From positions 124,001 through 188,000 of the forward strand of contig RSEH01000011.1 in the NCBI GenBank assembly GCA_006503475.1: a DNA stretch of 64,000 nt, given 5' to 3'. The stretch comes from Stentor roeselii (Eukaryota; Ciliophora; Heterotrichea; Heterotrichida; Stentoridae). Shown here piece after piece: positions 50,635 through 60,540 of the stretch. A program made the position numbers and the translations under genes. The stretch's first letter is position 1. Every line of letters starts with the position of its first letter. The notes beneath the pieces were generated by a model, which was given only the letters and a program-made list of their open reading frames with translations, had not been told where the DNA came from and did not search any database.

Positions 50635-53274
50635 TTATACTAAATCCGATGTATCCAAAGAAATCCTTGAAATATCATTACTCGAATAACATACAAAGCT
50701 CTTTCTAAAGCTAAACCCATTCCTTTCACGCAGTCCTTGAATCAAGTTAAAAACCGCGAAAGGATTATTTTTCCAGTTTCCGATTCCTTTTCTCATAACC
50801 AAAGAAATAAATTCGAAATTTTTAACTTTTCCATCAACCTGCATGATATCAACGAATAGTCTTTCACTGTCTTTAGCGAAACTAGGGTCAAGTTTCGCTA
50901 TTAAATCAGAAAATTCACTTTTGTTGAGGTTTTCAGGGTAGTACTCTAATATCGCGATCATTGAAGCGACTTGTTTTTTGTATTCAGACCTGTGCAAGTC
51001 GGTCAGTACCTTTAAAAAGCTTTCTTTCGACACCAAGTACCTTTCATTATCATTAGCTTGAGTGAAGAAGTCAGTCGAAAAGGTCCTGATGAAGGCATCA
51101 TGATGAATCGAGTTAGTCCCAGGCGTGACCAGATGCTGAAAACAAGTTTCCAAGTCACTGTCATTGACCCACAAGTCCATTGAAGCCCTGGTGAAAGAAG
51201 CTAGTTCATTCAAGTCAATTGTCTTGCTGCTGTCTTTGTCAATCGCTAAGAAAAGATTTTCTATTGACTGGTCCATTCTCGCTACTTTTTGACAGATAAG
51301 AAAAGTGACGAATTCTTGAGAAGATATCGTCTCTGGCTTTATCATTTGCAAGGCGGTTATTCCTAAAGACTTACTGTTTTCAAAGATGCAGACTATCAGG
51401 TCAACTACGTCACTTAGACTTGCATGGCCTCCTTTTTCTAGGTACTCGGCTTGCTTGTTTCTTGGACTTTTTAATGGCTTTGAACCGAAGTCTTTCTTTT
51501 CGTATTTGTAAATTATTGACTGGAAGTCGTAACGAGTTCTTGTTAAAAAAATACTGAATTCGTATGATGTTGGATCTGAGGTGAAGACTTGGAATAAATC
51601 ACAGAAAAATTTGGAATAATGATGGTTTTTTTCGGAAAGTTGCTTTAATGATAAGAGGATTCGGGTTAGGTGGCGCTCTGCACTTTTTTGGATTCCAAAT
51701 GTGAGAAGGGTGAATTTGTATACGAATTCTGGGTAGGATGTTGGATTGAGACCTTCACTTATGTCTTTTATGTCCATTTCGTATTTTCTGTCCATTATTT
51801 CTTCGAGGTATTTGAATAACTTTAGGGATTCCATTGGTTTTATACCGGTGAAGTCTGTGCATTTTAGTAGAGGATTGTCATTATTCAACATTATTTCCTT
51901 CTCTTCATTCATAAAGTCCTCAGCAGCCTTGAAATACTCCTGGTCCAATGCATCAAAATCAAAAGACTTAGGTATAATCGAAGAATTCAAAGACCTGGCA
52001 TATTTCATAATTTTCCACTTCCAAACCCAATGCTCTAAACTTTCTCTCAAAGAATGAAAAAGTCTCAAAGCAATCTGCACCTTCATCTTCTCCTTCTTCC
52101 TCCTCATAGACTCCTTCAAGTTTTTATCAATTTCATTAGAAATCGAAGCAACATCAGTTAAATTCTTATCCATCTGAAGAGTCCTCTCATCTTTTTCATG
52201 CAAGCTATCCTCTAAAGCCTTTTCATTATCACCTTTAAGTTTTTCCAGTTGTTTCAAAAGTTCATCTCTGGTCTTTTTCCGAGCTTCAACTTTTTTACTG
52301 ATTCGACTAGAAACTTTAAAAATTTGTGAAAAAATTTCAAAATCTTTTGAAATTTCTGATTTTTTCATTTGAAGCAGGTCGATTTCAGTTTTGCAATAAT
52401 TAAGTCTTATCTGAAGTCTGGCGATTTCTTCAAGTTTATTAGCATGAACTGATTTATAGCTTTTTCGACTTTTTATATCGATAAGGGTGTTATTTATGAT
52501 TTTTTCCAGGTCTTCAAGTTTTTCATCTAAAGGCTGGATTTCGTTTTTAGGAACATTTTCAAGAAGAGCTTTTAAAAGACTTGAAGATTCTTCTGTGGCT
52601 TTGATTTTATCCCCGAGTTCAGCAAGTTCTTCATTCATTTCTTCAGCATTAGTTACAATATTATCAAGGTCTTGGGAGTACTGAGCTGATTCAATTTTGC
52701 TTTGAATCATTTCAAGTTTTTTGCTGATAGCGCATCTTCTCTCAATTCTACATAAAAGGTTATGCAGTGAGCCTCCTCTAAAGCTACTCAATTCAATCTG
52801 TTCTTTCCTGATTTCTTCAAGTTCCGGTTTCAATTCATCGAATTCCTTTTGCTCTAAAATTCCTCGAATTGTTTCAATGGCTGAGTTGTTGACGTGGTTT
52901 TTATGGTTATCGATTTTCTTTAACTGATGGTTTAAGTCAGCAAGTCGCTTTATCACCAAAGTCTGAAGTTCTGCGATTTTCAGCTTATTGGTTATGTAAG
53001 GTCTGGATACTGGGTACTCCCAGTGAATGTCTGAAATGTTTTCACTGATGTTTAAATTTTTCACAGGGAATAAACGTGAAGTTCGTTCCAGGTTTTCAAG
53101 ACTCAGTTGATGCTCGGATTCCAAGAGTTTCATGTCTGAGGCCTTCTGCATGTCTCGGATGTTCCCGTCGTATGTGGCTAGCTTGGTTTCTGCTTTGTAG
53201 AGCTCTTCAGTTTTGTTTTTGAGTTCGATGATAAGAGTTTCAGCTTTGGCTTTACTTGCGAAGCAGCATCCCAT
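50635..53274 (-). CDS. EF-hand and coiled-coil protein with acylation motif
   Basis: 879 residues. The N-terminus 'MGCCFASK' fits dual acylation (Gly2 with Cys3/Cys4). Long coiled-coil segments cover about 10-430. The C-terminal part is globular with an EF-hand 'LAIDKDSSKTIDLNELASF' (about 677-695) with D/D/S/T/D/E ligand positions, followed by helical pairs resembling degenerate EF-hands ('SIHHDAFIRTF', 'EFSDLIAKLDPSFAKDSERLF'). A calcium-responsive, membrane-linked scaffold is a fair inference, in keeping with ciliate cortical proteins, but no family is named. Confidence 0.72.
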   Translation of the reverse strand: MGCCFASKAKAETLIIELKNKTEELYKAETKLATYDGNIRDMQKASDMKLLESEHQLSLENLERTSRLFPVKNLNISENISDIHWEYPVSRPYITNKLKIAELQTLVIKRLADLNHQLKKIDNHKNHVNNSAIETIRGILEQKEFDELKPELEEIRKEQIELSSFRGGSLHNLLCRIERRCAISKKLEMIQSKIESAQYSQDLDNIVTNAEEMNEELAELGDKIKATEESSSLLKALLENVPKNEIQPLDEKLEDLEKIINNTLIDIKSRKSYKSVHANKLEEIARLQIRLNYCKTEIDLLQMKKSEISKDFEIFSQIFKVSSRISKKVEARKKTRDELLKQLEKLKGDNEKALEDSLHEKDERTLQMDKNLTDVASISNEIDKNLKESMRRKKEKMKVQIALRLFHSLRESLEHWVWKWKIMKYARSLNSSIIPKSFDFDALDQEYFKAAEDFMNEEKEIMLNNDNPLLKCTDFTGIKPMESLKLFKYLEEIMDRKYEMDIKDISEGLNPTSYPEFVYKFTLLTFGIQKSAERHLTRILLSLKQLSEKNHHYSKFFCDLFQVFTSDPTSYEFSIFLTRTRYDFQSIIYKYEKKDFGSKPLKSPRNKQAEYLEKGGHASLSDVVDLIVCIFENSKSLGITALQMIKPETISSQEFVTFLICQKVARMDQSIENLFLAIDKDSSKTIDLNELASFTRASMDLWVNDSDLETCFQHLVTPGTNSIHHDAFIRTFSTDFFTQANDNERYLVSKESFLKVLTDLHRSEYKKQVASMIAILEYYPENLNKSEFSDLIAKLDPSFAKDSERLFVDIMQVDGKVKNFEFISLVMRKGIGNWKNNPFAVFNLIQGLRERNGFSFRKSFVCYSSNDISRISLDTSDLV

Positions 53275-53532
53275 GGTTATTATGAGTGAATTATCAGAGT
53301 TTTACGTTAGATATTTACTGTTATATCATTGAGAATATTATTTGGATGAGAGATGCTTGATATTAGGTTTTATTGTTTAAGAGATAAAGTTTTTCATTAC
53401 TTAAACTACTTTTTTTTCATTGTTTTTTTTTACTGTTAAAACCTGTATTGTTTAAAATTTTTCATACTTTGTAATTATTTACAGTCAGAAAGCAGTTTAT
53501 TTAAAAAATAAGTATAATTCCATTGATTTTCG

Positions 53533-55896
53533 ATGGGTGAACTAGGAGATTGTCTAATCAAATGGGTAAGTTCCATCCAGCTGAATACAAACGAACTCTC
53601 AAAGTCCAGTACCCGTCTAGAAGAGCTTTCAGATGGTATCCTTTTCTATGAACTTCTAAGTACAGTGTAAGTTTCATTCAGCTCACAAGACTTTTTTGAC
53701 CTAGAAGCGATATCCTTAGACGTTAAAAACACATGGGCCTTAAAACTAGGAAACCTTCGCAAGCTCAAGAAAAACCTCGACCGTTACTGTACCGAGGAAC
53801 TCCGTGTAAAAACAATAAAATACGACCGAATCGACCTTCCTCAAATAGCTCGAACCAGTTCTCCATCAGAGATTTTAAAGCTATTTGAATATGTGATGCT
53901 AGTAGTCGTGAACTGTTCCCAAAAGCACATCTTCATCAAGCGCATCATGGATCTTGAAGAATACGTCCAAGTCCAGTTGATGTACTTCATTCAAAAAGTG
54001 ATGGGCTCCGACGAAGACAACTCTGATGAAAGTCAAACTCAGAAAAAAGAACTTGACTCACTTCGGCAGGAGCGAAAAAGACTCAGTGATCAGGTCGGTG
54101 ACCTTGAAAACGAGTTGTCAGTCGCACATGAGGAATACGCGAATCTTCATAGTACCTATCAACAGCTTAAAGTTGACTATGAAAGACTTTCTTATGATAT
54201 GGACAGACGAGCGGATAATGAAGAAAAGGAAACAAAAGCTATTCAGATGGACTTGAGGACAAGACTTAGTGAAAAAGATGAAATGATCTTCGAGCTCAGG
54301 AAAACTATTGAAAAAAATAAGAAAAAGTATGAGGGTGAAATAAATCAGCTTAAAGATGACCTTGATATCATGAATAATAAATTGTTGGATGCTGCTAGTA
54401 ATGAAAAAATGATTCAGCAGTATAAAAAAAGACTTGAATCTCTTTCTAATGCTAAACAAAGGGCGGAGGAAATGGAGAAGGAAAAGGATTTGTTGCTTGG
54501 TAGTCTCAATAGCATGAAAAATGAGCATGAGTCGCTTTTGAAGATTAAAGGAAATTATAACAGTTTAAAAGAACAGATGGAACAGGAAAAACTTAAAGTA
54601 GAAGCTCAGAATTTTTCTATTGAGAGCAAAGATAAACAGATAAAAAAGCTCGAAAAGTCCATGAACGACTTTCGAGAAAAAGCTCTTTACTTCCAGAAAA
54701 AATGCGAAGAACTCGAAGCAAACGACTGTTACATGGAAAGTTCCAACCTAAGTGAAGACTCATTCGCAGGTCATTTCGATAAAGACTTCTTAGCAGTCAA
54801 CAAGCAAAGAGCTCCAAGCCTATCAGATCACCTTGACAACATGACAAAAGACTTCAACAAGCAGAAAACCTTAGCAGAGTCTCGAAAAAGCAAGTTAAAA
54901 ACCTTAAAAGAACGTTTTTCAATGTTAGCCGAGGAGCTTTCAGGCCGTTTACAAGAGTCAGAAGAGACTTCTCAGCATTACCAAAGAGCCATCGAAAGAC
55001 TTCAAAAAGACAACATCTTCTTAAGCGAAGAAATCCAGAAGATCAACGAGTTACTCAAAGAAAAAGAACACGAGGTCTTCAACCAACGTGAAATCATCGA
55101 AGAACTCGATTCAGTCAAAGCCAGCAAAGCCGCCATGATGGCCGAGTTCAAGTCTTTGCTAGCTGAAAAAGAAAAACTCACCAAGACCTTCAGCGAGACT
55201 TCCTCAAAGGTCCTGGAGCACAAATCGTCGATCACTTCAAAAGACTCTCTTATTTATGATCTGCAGGATAGACTAAGGCAAGCCTTGGAACAGGTAAAAG
55301 CAATGAAAAATCATGAAGAAATGTATAAAAAACAAATCGCCACAATAGAAAACAGCCAATCTCATCAGTTCGACGCAAAAGCTCAGACTGAAAACATTCA
55401 ACTAAAGCAAGAACTCGCTTCTCTTGCTACTCGTGAGAACCTTCTTGATGGAAGGGTCAAAGAATTGATCAAGGAAAATGAAGAAATTCTTTTTGAATGG
55501 CAGGAAAAACTTAGAATTGCACAGGAAAACTTTGCGAAAGAAATAAAGAAAAGGGATGATGATATGATTAGGCAAATTGAAGAAGCTACTAATGGACTTA
55601 TGAAGCAAAGGGATCAACTTGCTTCTAGGTTGCAGTGTGAAAGAAGGAACTCGCTTATGAACTTTCAAAGGGCTATGTCGATTAAAGAGTCTCCTCTTCC
55701 TGGAGCTAAGGATGTGTTTAAACTTAGGGATGATATTTTACAGAAGGATAGGGAGATTGCTAAGTTGACTAGAAGTAATAAGGAACTTAAAAACTGCTGG
55801 AAACAAACTGCGAAACTTTTAAAAGCGGTCTCTAAGGAACTTGGAAACGAAACATTGAAAATAGAAGAAGCGGTTAAGGACAGAATTTGCGTATAG
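53533..55896 (+). CDS. Hook-family dynein adaptor-like protein (two 15-nt introns)
   Basis: CDS is join(53533..53565,53581..53666,53682..55896), 777 residues. The spliced N-terminus 'MGELGDCLIKWLNTNELSKS' continues 'STRLEELSDGILFYELL', matching the Hook CH-like domain (LxxWLxxFxV...xxELxDGVxLxxVL). Further Hook-domain sequence 'NTWALKLGNLRKLKKNLDRY' and 'SPSEILKLFEYVMLVVVNCSQK' follows through about residue 150. Long coiled coils then reach almost the end. Hook proteins link dynein-dynactin to cargo. An unspliced ORF would start only at 53893 and lose the whole Hook domain. Upstream, 258 nt separate it from the divergent EF-hand gene. Confidence 0.85.
53566..53580 (+). other. 15-nt intron 1 in Hook-like gene
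   Basis: gtaagttccatccag, phase 0, A at position 10. Free of stops, so retention would insert V-S-S-I-Q between 'LIKW' and 'LNTN' in the conserved CH-like motif. Confidence 0.92.
53667..53681 (+). other. 15-nt intron 2 in Hook-like gene
   Basis: gtaagtttcattcag, phase 2, A at position 10. Retention gives an immediate in-frame TAA ('ACA GTG TAA'), so splicing is required for the full protein. Confidence 0.92.
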
Positions 55897-56010
55897 AATA
55901 TCCTCTAATGTTTTATGTGAATATTCATAAATTATATTGACCATATAATACTTCCTTGTTTATATTTCTCTAAATTGAAAGATCATTTCTAATTTTTAAT
56001 TCAATCCAAT

Positions 56011-56532
56011 ATGCAGAATTATAGTTTTCCTATAATAATAAAGTCATCAATGAATACTTTACAGCAACTAGCTGCGAGTTTTCGACTTGTGATCCTCGGC
56101 GAAACAACATGTAGGCTATTCTTTGTGAGTTCTCCAATAGTTTGGATATTTGGCTGTTTTTTTCTCGGGGTGAGCGCAATTACTATCTACTCGAAGTACT
56201 TATTATCGACTTTTACTATCTACCTCGTGATATTCGGATTATTCATGCTTGTTTCTGGAGTCTTTTCAGCTTCAAACACAATTCATGTTTGCATTCAGCT
56301 GCCTACGTCTCCAGTCGCTTTGAGAATCCAGAAAATCGGCCAAATTGTGATACTCGCAGTTTACTTCATCATGGTTTTTGTAGGATATGGGCTTTCTGGG
56401 GCTTATATTAATAAAAGTGACGTGGAAAACTTGGAAAGACGTCTGGAGTCTGACTTTGACACGTTGTTTTATCATGAACTTACTTTTTTAGCTTTGTTTT
56501 TGGTGACGACCTTGTCTTGTTTATTGTCGTGA
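56011..56532 (+). CDS. Four-helix membrane protein, unknown
   Basis: 173 residues with four hydrophobic segments at about 41-60, 69-88, 108-130 and 154-172, and a 25-residue polar loop before the last. The size and 4-TM plan recall small tetraspanins, but the large Cys-containing loop is missing, so that family is not claimed. The first ATG (56011) is used; ATG at 56050 would give a slightly shorter N-terminus. TGA stop. Confidence 0.65.
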   Translation: MQNYSFPIIIKSSMNTLQQLAASFRLVILGETTCRLFFVSSPIVWIFGCFFLGVSAITIYSKYLLSTFTIYLVIFGLFMLVSGVFSASNTIHVCIQLPTSPVALRIQKIGQIVILAVYFIMVFVGYGLSGAYINKSDVENLERRLESDFDTLFYHELTFLALFLVTTLSCLLS

Positions 56533-57162
56533 AAAACTTAATTCGTAATAAGAATAGTTCGATTAAGATATTTAAAGTCGGAATTTAATTATAATGAGTT
56601 TCTTTTAAAGTGATTGAAAAATGACTTTTAGTGATATGGAATTTTTTTGTTGTTTAGTATAACACTTTGCATGTTTCTTTGAAAATAAGAGGGTTAGATT
56701 AGTTAAGATTCAAATTTTGGGAATATTAAAGATCAATAAAGATTATTAAGGTTGAAAATTAACTCAAAGAAACAGAAAGATGACAAATGTGTTCAGATGA
56801 TGATTATTACATTAAATAATGTTTAAAAAATTGCTATTAATTGATCCAAAGATTTTTACTATTTGATAATCTAATCAAGTCCTTCGTTTTAAACGATTTT
56901 GAAAATTTGAATTAATGATATAAGTGACTTATATTTAAAGATTTTCATGAAATATATATACACCCATTCGAAATCCGTTTCAATTTTCCAATTCAAACAT
57001 AATTACCTCGCTACTCTAAGAAGTAAAATTAAGTATTATTATAATTATGAATTCATCATTTTTTCTTTCTAAATTTAAAATAATGATTTAAGTATATGGC
57101 TTCATAATCATTATGATATGAAAATTTAGTTCTAAAACATATGGAAACATCACTTATAATAT
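56533..57162. other. AT-rich intergenic region
   Basis: 630 nt, strongly AT-rich. The first 150 nt are relatively G-rich. 'atgaaatatatatacacc' occurs near 56947. An upstream ATG at 57141 opens only a 13-codon frame before TAG. No gene or RNA recognised. Confidence 0.5.
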
Positions 57163-57954
57163 ATGGGCTGCATGGTTATTAGACGAACAAAAAGTAAAAT
57201 AATCCAAGATGCAAACCTTTCATTGAACTTAATTTCATTGAATAAGTTCTGTGAAACTATTGAATCATCACTTAACGACTCATCTAAACTGAAATTTGTT
57301 TGCCGTAAATTCAAAATTCCAGACCCTGAACCGAAAATATACAGTCTAGACTTCGCGAAGCTTTACGCTTTCGGGGCAAGTCAGTGCCAAGAAACAGGTA
57401 CAAAAATGACTAAAATAGTTCAAGATTCTTTATACCTGGCTTCAACAAAGAGTTACTTCTATACGAATCTTCATTACGCTTGTATTCCCGAATTTACGAC
57501 TGAAACAGGACTTTCAGTTTTCGTTATTTTCTGTCAGACTCAGAATTTCAACATATCGGTAACAAAAAAATTCCCTTTTATAGAAATTTCAGATCCAAAC
57601 CCTGACTTTAAAGACTTTTGCAGGTCTTGGAGTGAGTTTGTAGAGATGATTTTCAAGTTAAATGAAGAATATCGAAAAATGAAGTACTTTAAAGAAGTTT
57701 ACGTAACGACTCAAGAATTGATATCAAGATATAGCACTATTGAAGATGCTAAGGCAAAGAAAAAAGTCAAGTACTTTAAAGAACTTTTAAACATTTATGA
57801 CGAGTTTATCAGAGATGTTAAAGAAATCCCTAAAAAAATCACCCGATTCGCTGAAAATTTTGAAGAAATTGAAGAAGTACTTAAAAAAATCGCGAAATCT
57901 CTTCAAGGGCTAGAATTGAAAAAATGCGAAAAACTAGTGCATCTGATGTTTTAA
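57163..57954 (+). CDS. Unknown protein with possible acylated N-terminus
   Basis: 263 residues. 'MGCMVIRRTKSK' gives Gly2, Cys3 and following basic residues, a plausible myristoyl/palmitoyl anchor. Residues about 85-140 look alpha/beta ('YTNLHYACIPEFTTETGLSV', 'FVIFCQTQNFNISV'). The C-terminal 100 residues are helical and Lys/Glu-rich ('KKVKYFKELLNIYDEFIRDV'). No family recognised. Convergent with the docking-like coiled-coil gene, 61 nt between stops. Confidence 0.65.
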   Translation: MGCMVIRRTKSKIIQDANLSLNLISLNKFCETIESSLNDSSKLKFVCRKFKIPDPEPKIYSLDFAKLYAFGASQCQETGTKMTKIVQDSLYLASTKSYFYTNLHYACIPEFTTETGLSVFVIFCQTQNFNISVTKKFPFIEISDPNPDFKDFCRSWSEFVEMIFKLNEEYRKMKYFKEVYVTTQELISRYSTIEDAKAKKKVKYFKELLNIYDEFIRDVKEIPKKITRFAENFEEIEEVLKKIAKSLQGLELKKCEKLVHLMF

Positions 57955-58015
57955 ATAAACTTCAAGAATAATTGAAAATTCATTATAAACCTTTTCTTAT
58001 TTTATCATCTTAACG

Positions 58016-59440
58016 CTAGTTAACATTCGATCTTTTCACAGAAGATCTAATATTTTTTTCTGATCCTTGATGCTTTTCACGGTTTTGTGCCCTGAAAACA
58101 TTCATAGCAAGATAAACTTGCATGATTTCTTGAATCCTTACTTTTTTCCTTTTCATTTCATTTTCACTAACACGCTCCAAATTCAAAAAGTTTCTAAAAA
58201 GTTTCAAAACATTGACTGAAAAAACTTGAAATTTTTCCATCAAAGTCTTTTTTTCCATTTCCTCAGCTTTAAATCCCATTCTTTTAAACATAGACTCAAT
58301 CCAAATATTGACAAGTAAAAAAACCTTTCCAAATTCATCTTGTTTTTCCTTCATTCTGCAAAGTTCATCTAAAGTATTTTTAATTGAATTCTGATTAGAA
58401 TGACTAGATTCTTTCGTATGGACAAGAAGATCGACTTTGGCCTGCATCGAATTGATTTTTTCTTTATAGTCGTTGCATTGAATTTCTTTGTTGTGAAGGC
58501 TTTGAGTGAGTTCTCGGTAGTTGTGTTCTTGAGTCAAGAACCTTTCTATGACTTCATCAACGTTTTGAAGTCCTGTCTTCACCTTGACCCTGGCGAAGGC
58601 TTCGTTGAGCCGATTGAAGACTACCTTTTCTATCGCTAGCTTTTTTCGGAGGAACCCGTCGTAGCTGAAGTGAAGAAGTTTTGAATTGCGGATCTCTTCG
58701 AGATGAGCGCTTCTTTCCTCGATCATCGTCAGCTCCACGATCTCAAGTCGATGTTTGTTATGTTCTTCTGTTTTTTCTATTAGTTGCTTTTTCATTGTTG
58801 ACTGGTTTTCAAGTCTAGAAATCTCACCTCTAATCAAATCCTTTTCATACTCAACCTGTCCAAAAGCCTCCTTAAAAACAGATTTAAACTGATTGACCGT
58901 ATCCACAGTTTCCTTCCTTTGCTTAGCTTTAGTATCCAGGTCATGTGAATGACATTCTAATTCTTTTTTGAGTTTCTGCTCCTTTTTTTCCAAGAACTTT
59001 TTAGTAGATCTCATCCTTTCCTGAATATTTTCAAGGATTCTCTGATCTTCCAACTCTTCTTGCATTTTATCAAGTGCTTCTTCAATTTGGTTGTTAAGCT
59101 TCTGGTAGTAGTCCAATCGTCGAATTTCTTGTTCTTTAATAATTTCTGATTCTTTGAGATCTTTCAACTTGAACTTCAGTTCTCGAAGACGATTTTCTTT
59201 GTGAAAGTTGGAAACCGAGTACTTATCAACACTTTTTCGAAGGGTTGAAAGTTGAAATGAAAGCTCGGAACCTTCGCCTGGAACGTTTTTAATGTTTCGC
59301 AAAGTACTGGAAAGGTTTATAAATCGAGTAGTGTCTCGGGTTTCGAGAACTTGACGTAACATTCGAACTGATGAGGGCGATATTGGACTTGGTCTTCTGA
59401 ATGAAGCTTGAGACTTCGGAAGATGGGGAAGTCTTTCCAT
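58016..59440 (-). CDS. Coiled-coil protein resembling outer-arm docking complex subunits
   Basis: 474 residues, coiled coil from about 60 to 360. The segment 'NEAFARVKVKTGLQNVDEVI' followed by 'ERFLTQEHNYRELTQ' (about 277-311) has the form 'FxRIKxATGVxDVxEVIxxFLxQ' found in CCDC63/CCDC114/CCDC151-type dynein docking proteins. The rest is less diagnostic: a short Pro/Ser-rich head and a C-terminal helix ending 'RSSVKRSNVN'. If correct it would help attach outer dynein arms to doublets. The alternative is a general ciliary or cortical coiled coil. ATG at 59440; TAG stop. Confidence 0.55.
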   Translation of the reverse strand: MERLPHLPKSQASFRRPSPISPSSVRMLRQVLETRDTTRFINLSSTLRNIKNVPGEGSELSFQLSTLRKSVDKYSVSNFHKENRLRELKFKLKDLKESEIIKEQEIRRLDYYQKLNNQIEEALDKMQEELEDQRILENIQERMRSTKKFLEKKEQKLKKELECHSHDLDTKAKQRKETVDTVNQFKSVFKEAFGQVEYEKDLIRGEISRLENQSTMKKQLIEKTEEHNKHRLEIVELTMIEERSAHLEEIRNSKLLHFSYDGFLRKKLAIEKVVFNRLNEAFARVKVKTGLQNVDEVIERFLTQEHNYRELTQSLHNKEIQCNDYKEKINSMQAKVDLLVHTKESSHSNQNSIKNTLDELCRMKEKQDEFGKVFLLVNIWIESMFKRMGFKAEEMEKKTLMEKFQVFSVNVLKLFRNFLNLERVSENEMKRKKVRIQEIMQVYLAMNVFRAQNREKHQGSEKNIRSSVKRSNVN

Positions 59441-60540
59441 TTAAATTATGATATAAGAATTAAGAGAGTTATTTGGTTGAAAATTGGAAATTTTTGGATT
59501 TTTATGAGATTTTTTAGCTGAGGAGGTAATTTTTTGTGTTTTTAAAGTTTGGAGTAGCTTTTGTGGATGAGTAGAATATATTTTTCAGGTTTATTTTGAA
59601 TCGATACATTTAAAATAGCTTGAAATTAATTTAGTCTATTGGAAGTTTCTATAGTTTTCGAGTGAATAATTGTTATTTTAATATATTGTATGTAAATTTT
59701 TTTTGGTTATAAACACTAGTTTTTAAGTATTGATTTTAATTTATCAACATGATATGAAATAATTTTTTTATTGGAATTTCAACTTCCACATGAAACAAAG
59801 TTTGTGAAGCAAGAGGTTGTGTAGACATAATGATTTTATTTTTTGCCGAATCAAAATTTATAAATTTAATAATTTGAGTATGAATTTCTGAATATTTGAA
59901 TCTACAATTTTTCTTTATGGTTAAACAGAAAACTTGATATTTAATTGTCAATATATTATATTTTAGCAGTTCATGCATCACTATTAATATCAACTATTTG
60001 TATTTCCAAATTAATTTTTGTACTTTTCTATCTGTACTATTGATCAGATTTCGATTAATTTCTTTCTCAATGGATCTAAAAAATAGTTATTGACTTTAAG
60101 ATCCATATAAAATTTTCTTATAATGAAGTAAGATTAATAATTATCAAATCTAGTAGATACTCATATTTATATATTCAAAGTATTACATTTTAACAGTAAA
60201 GATGTGCTTTAAGCTATAAAAGTTCCATTTAAAGCCATAAAATTTATCGCATTGATTAAAAGCACACAATGCAGCTACATCATCTGAAAGGATAATTATA
60301 AGACTTATTTTTAGCATAAACAATCATATCCCCAGATCTAAACACCTACAATTAAAACATCAGACTATATTTCTAACTAAAAATTTCTCCTTCTCAATAT
60401 TTTTTCCTATTCTTCTATCAACAAACCGATTTCTCAATAAAAAAAATTCTTATCTAAATCACTAAAAACACCAAAACCAAATTCTTTAAAATCCATAAAA
60501 AAACCTCCATGAAAATCCATAACCAAACTCATCCAAAACT
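59441..60540. other. 1.1-kb AT-rich intergenic region
   Basis: 1100 nt. 59441-59600 is G-rich on the plus strand (C-rich in the sense of the minus-strand gene it precedes). The middle is A/T with no strand bias. 60330-60540, downstream of the minus-strand kinase, is C-rich on the plus strand. A minus-strand 85-codon frame at 59736-59993 starts in AT-rich DNA and does not look coding. No RNA gene recognised. Confidence 0.5.

Noticed and set aside
53893-55896. Hook-like gene as a single 667-residue ORF from 53893
   Set aside because: It would omit the Hook domain; two 15-nt introns upstream give a complete, family-like N-terminus from 53533.
59736-59993. 85-codon minus-strand ORF in AT-rich spacer
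   Set aside because: No recognisable domain, composition like surrounding noncoding DNA, and isolated in a 1.1-kb spacer.
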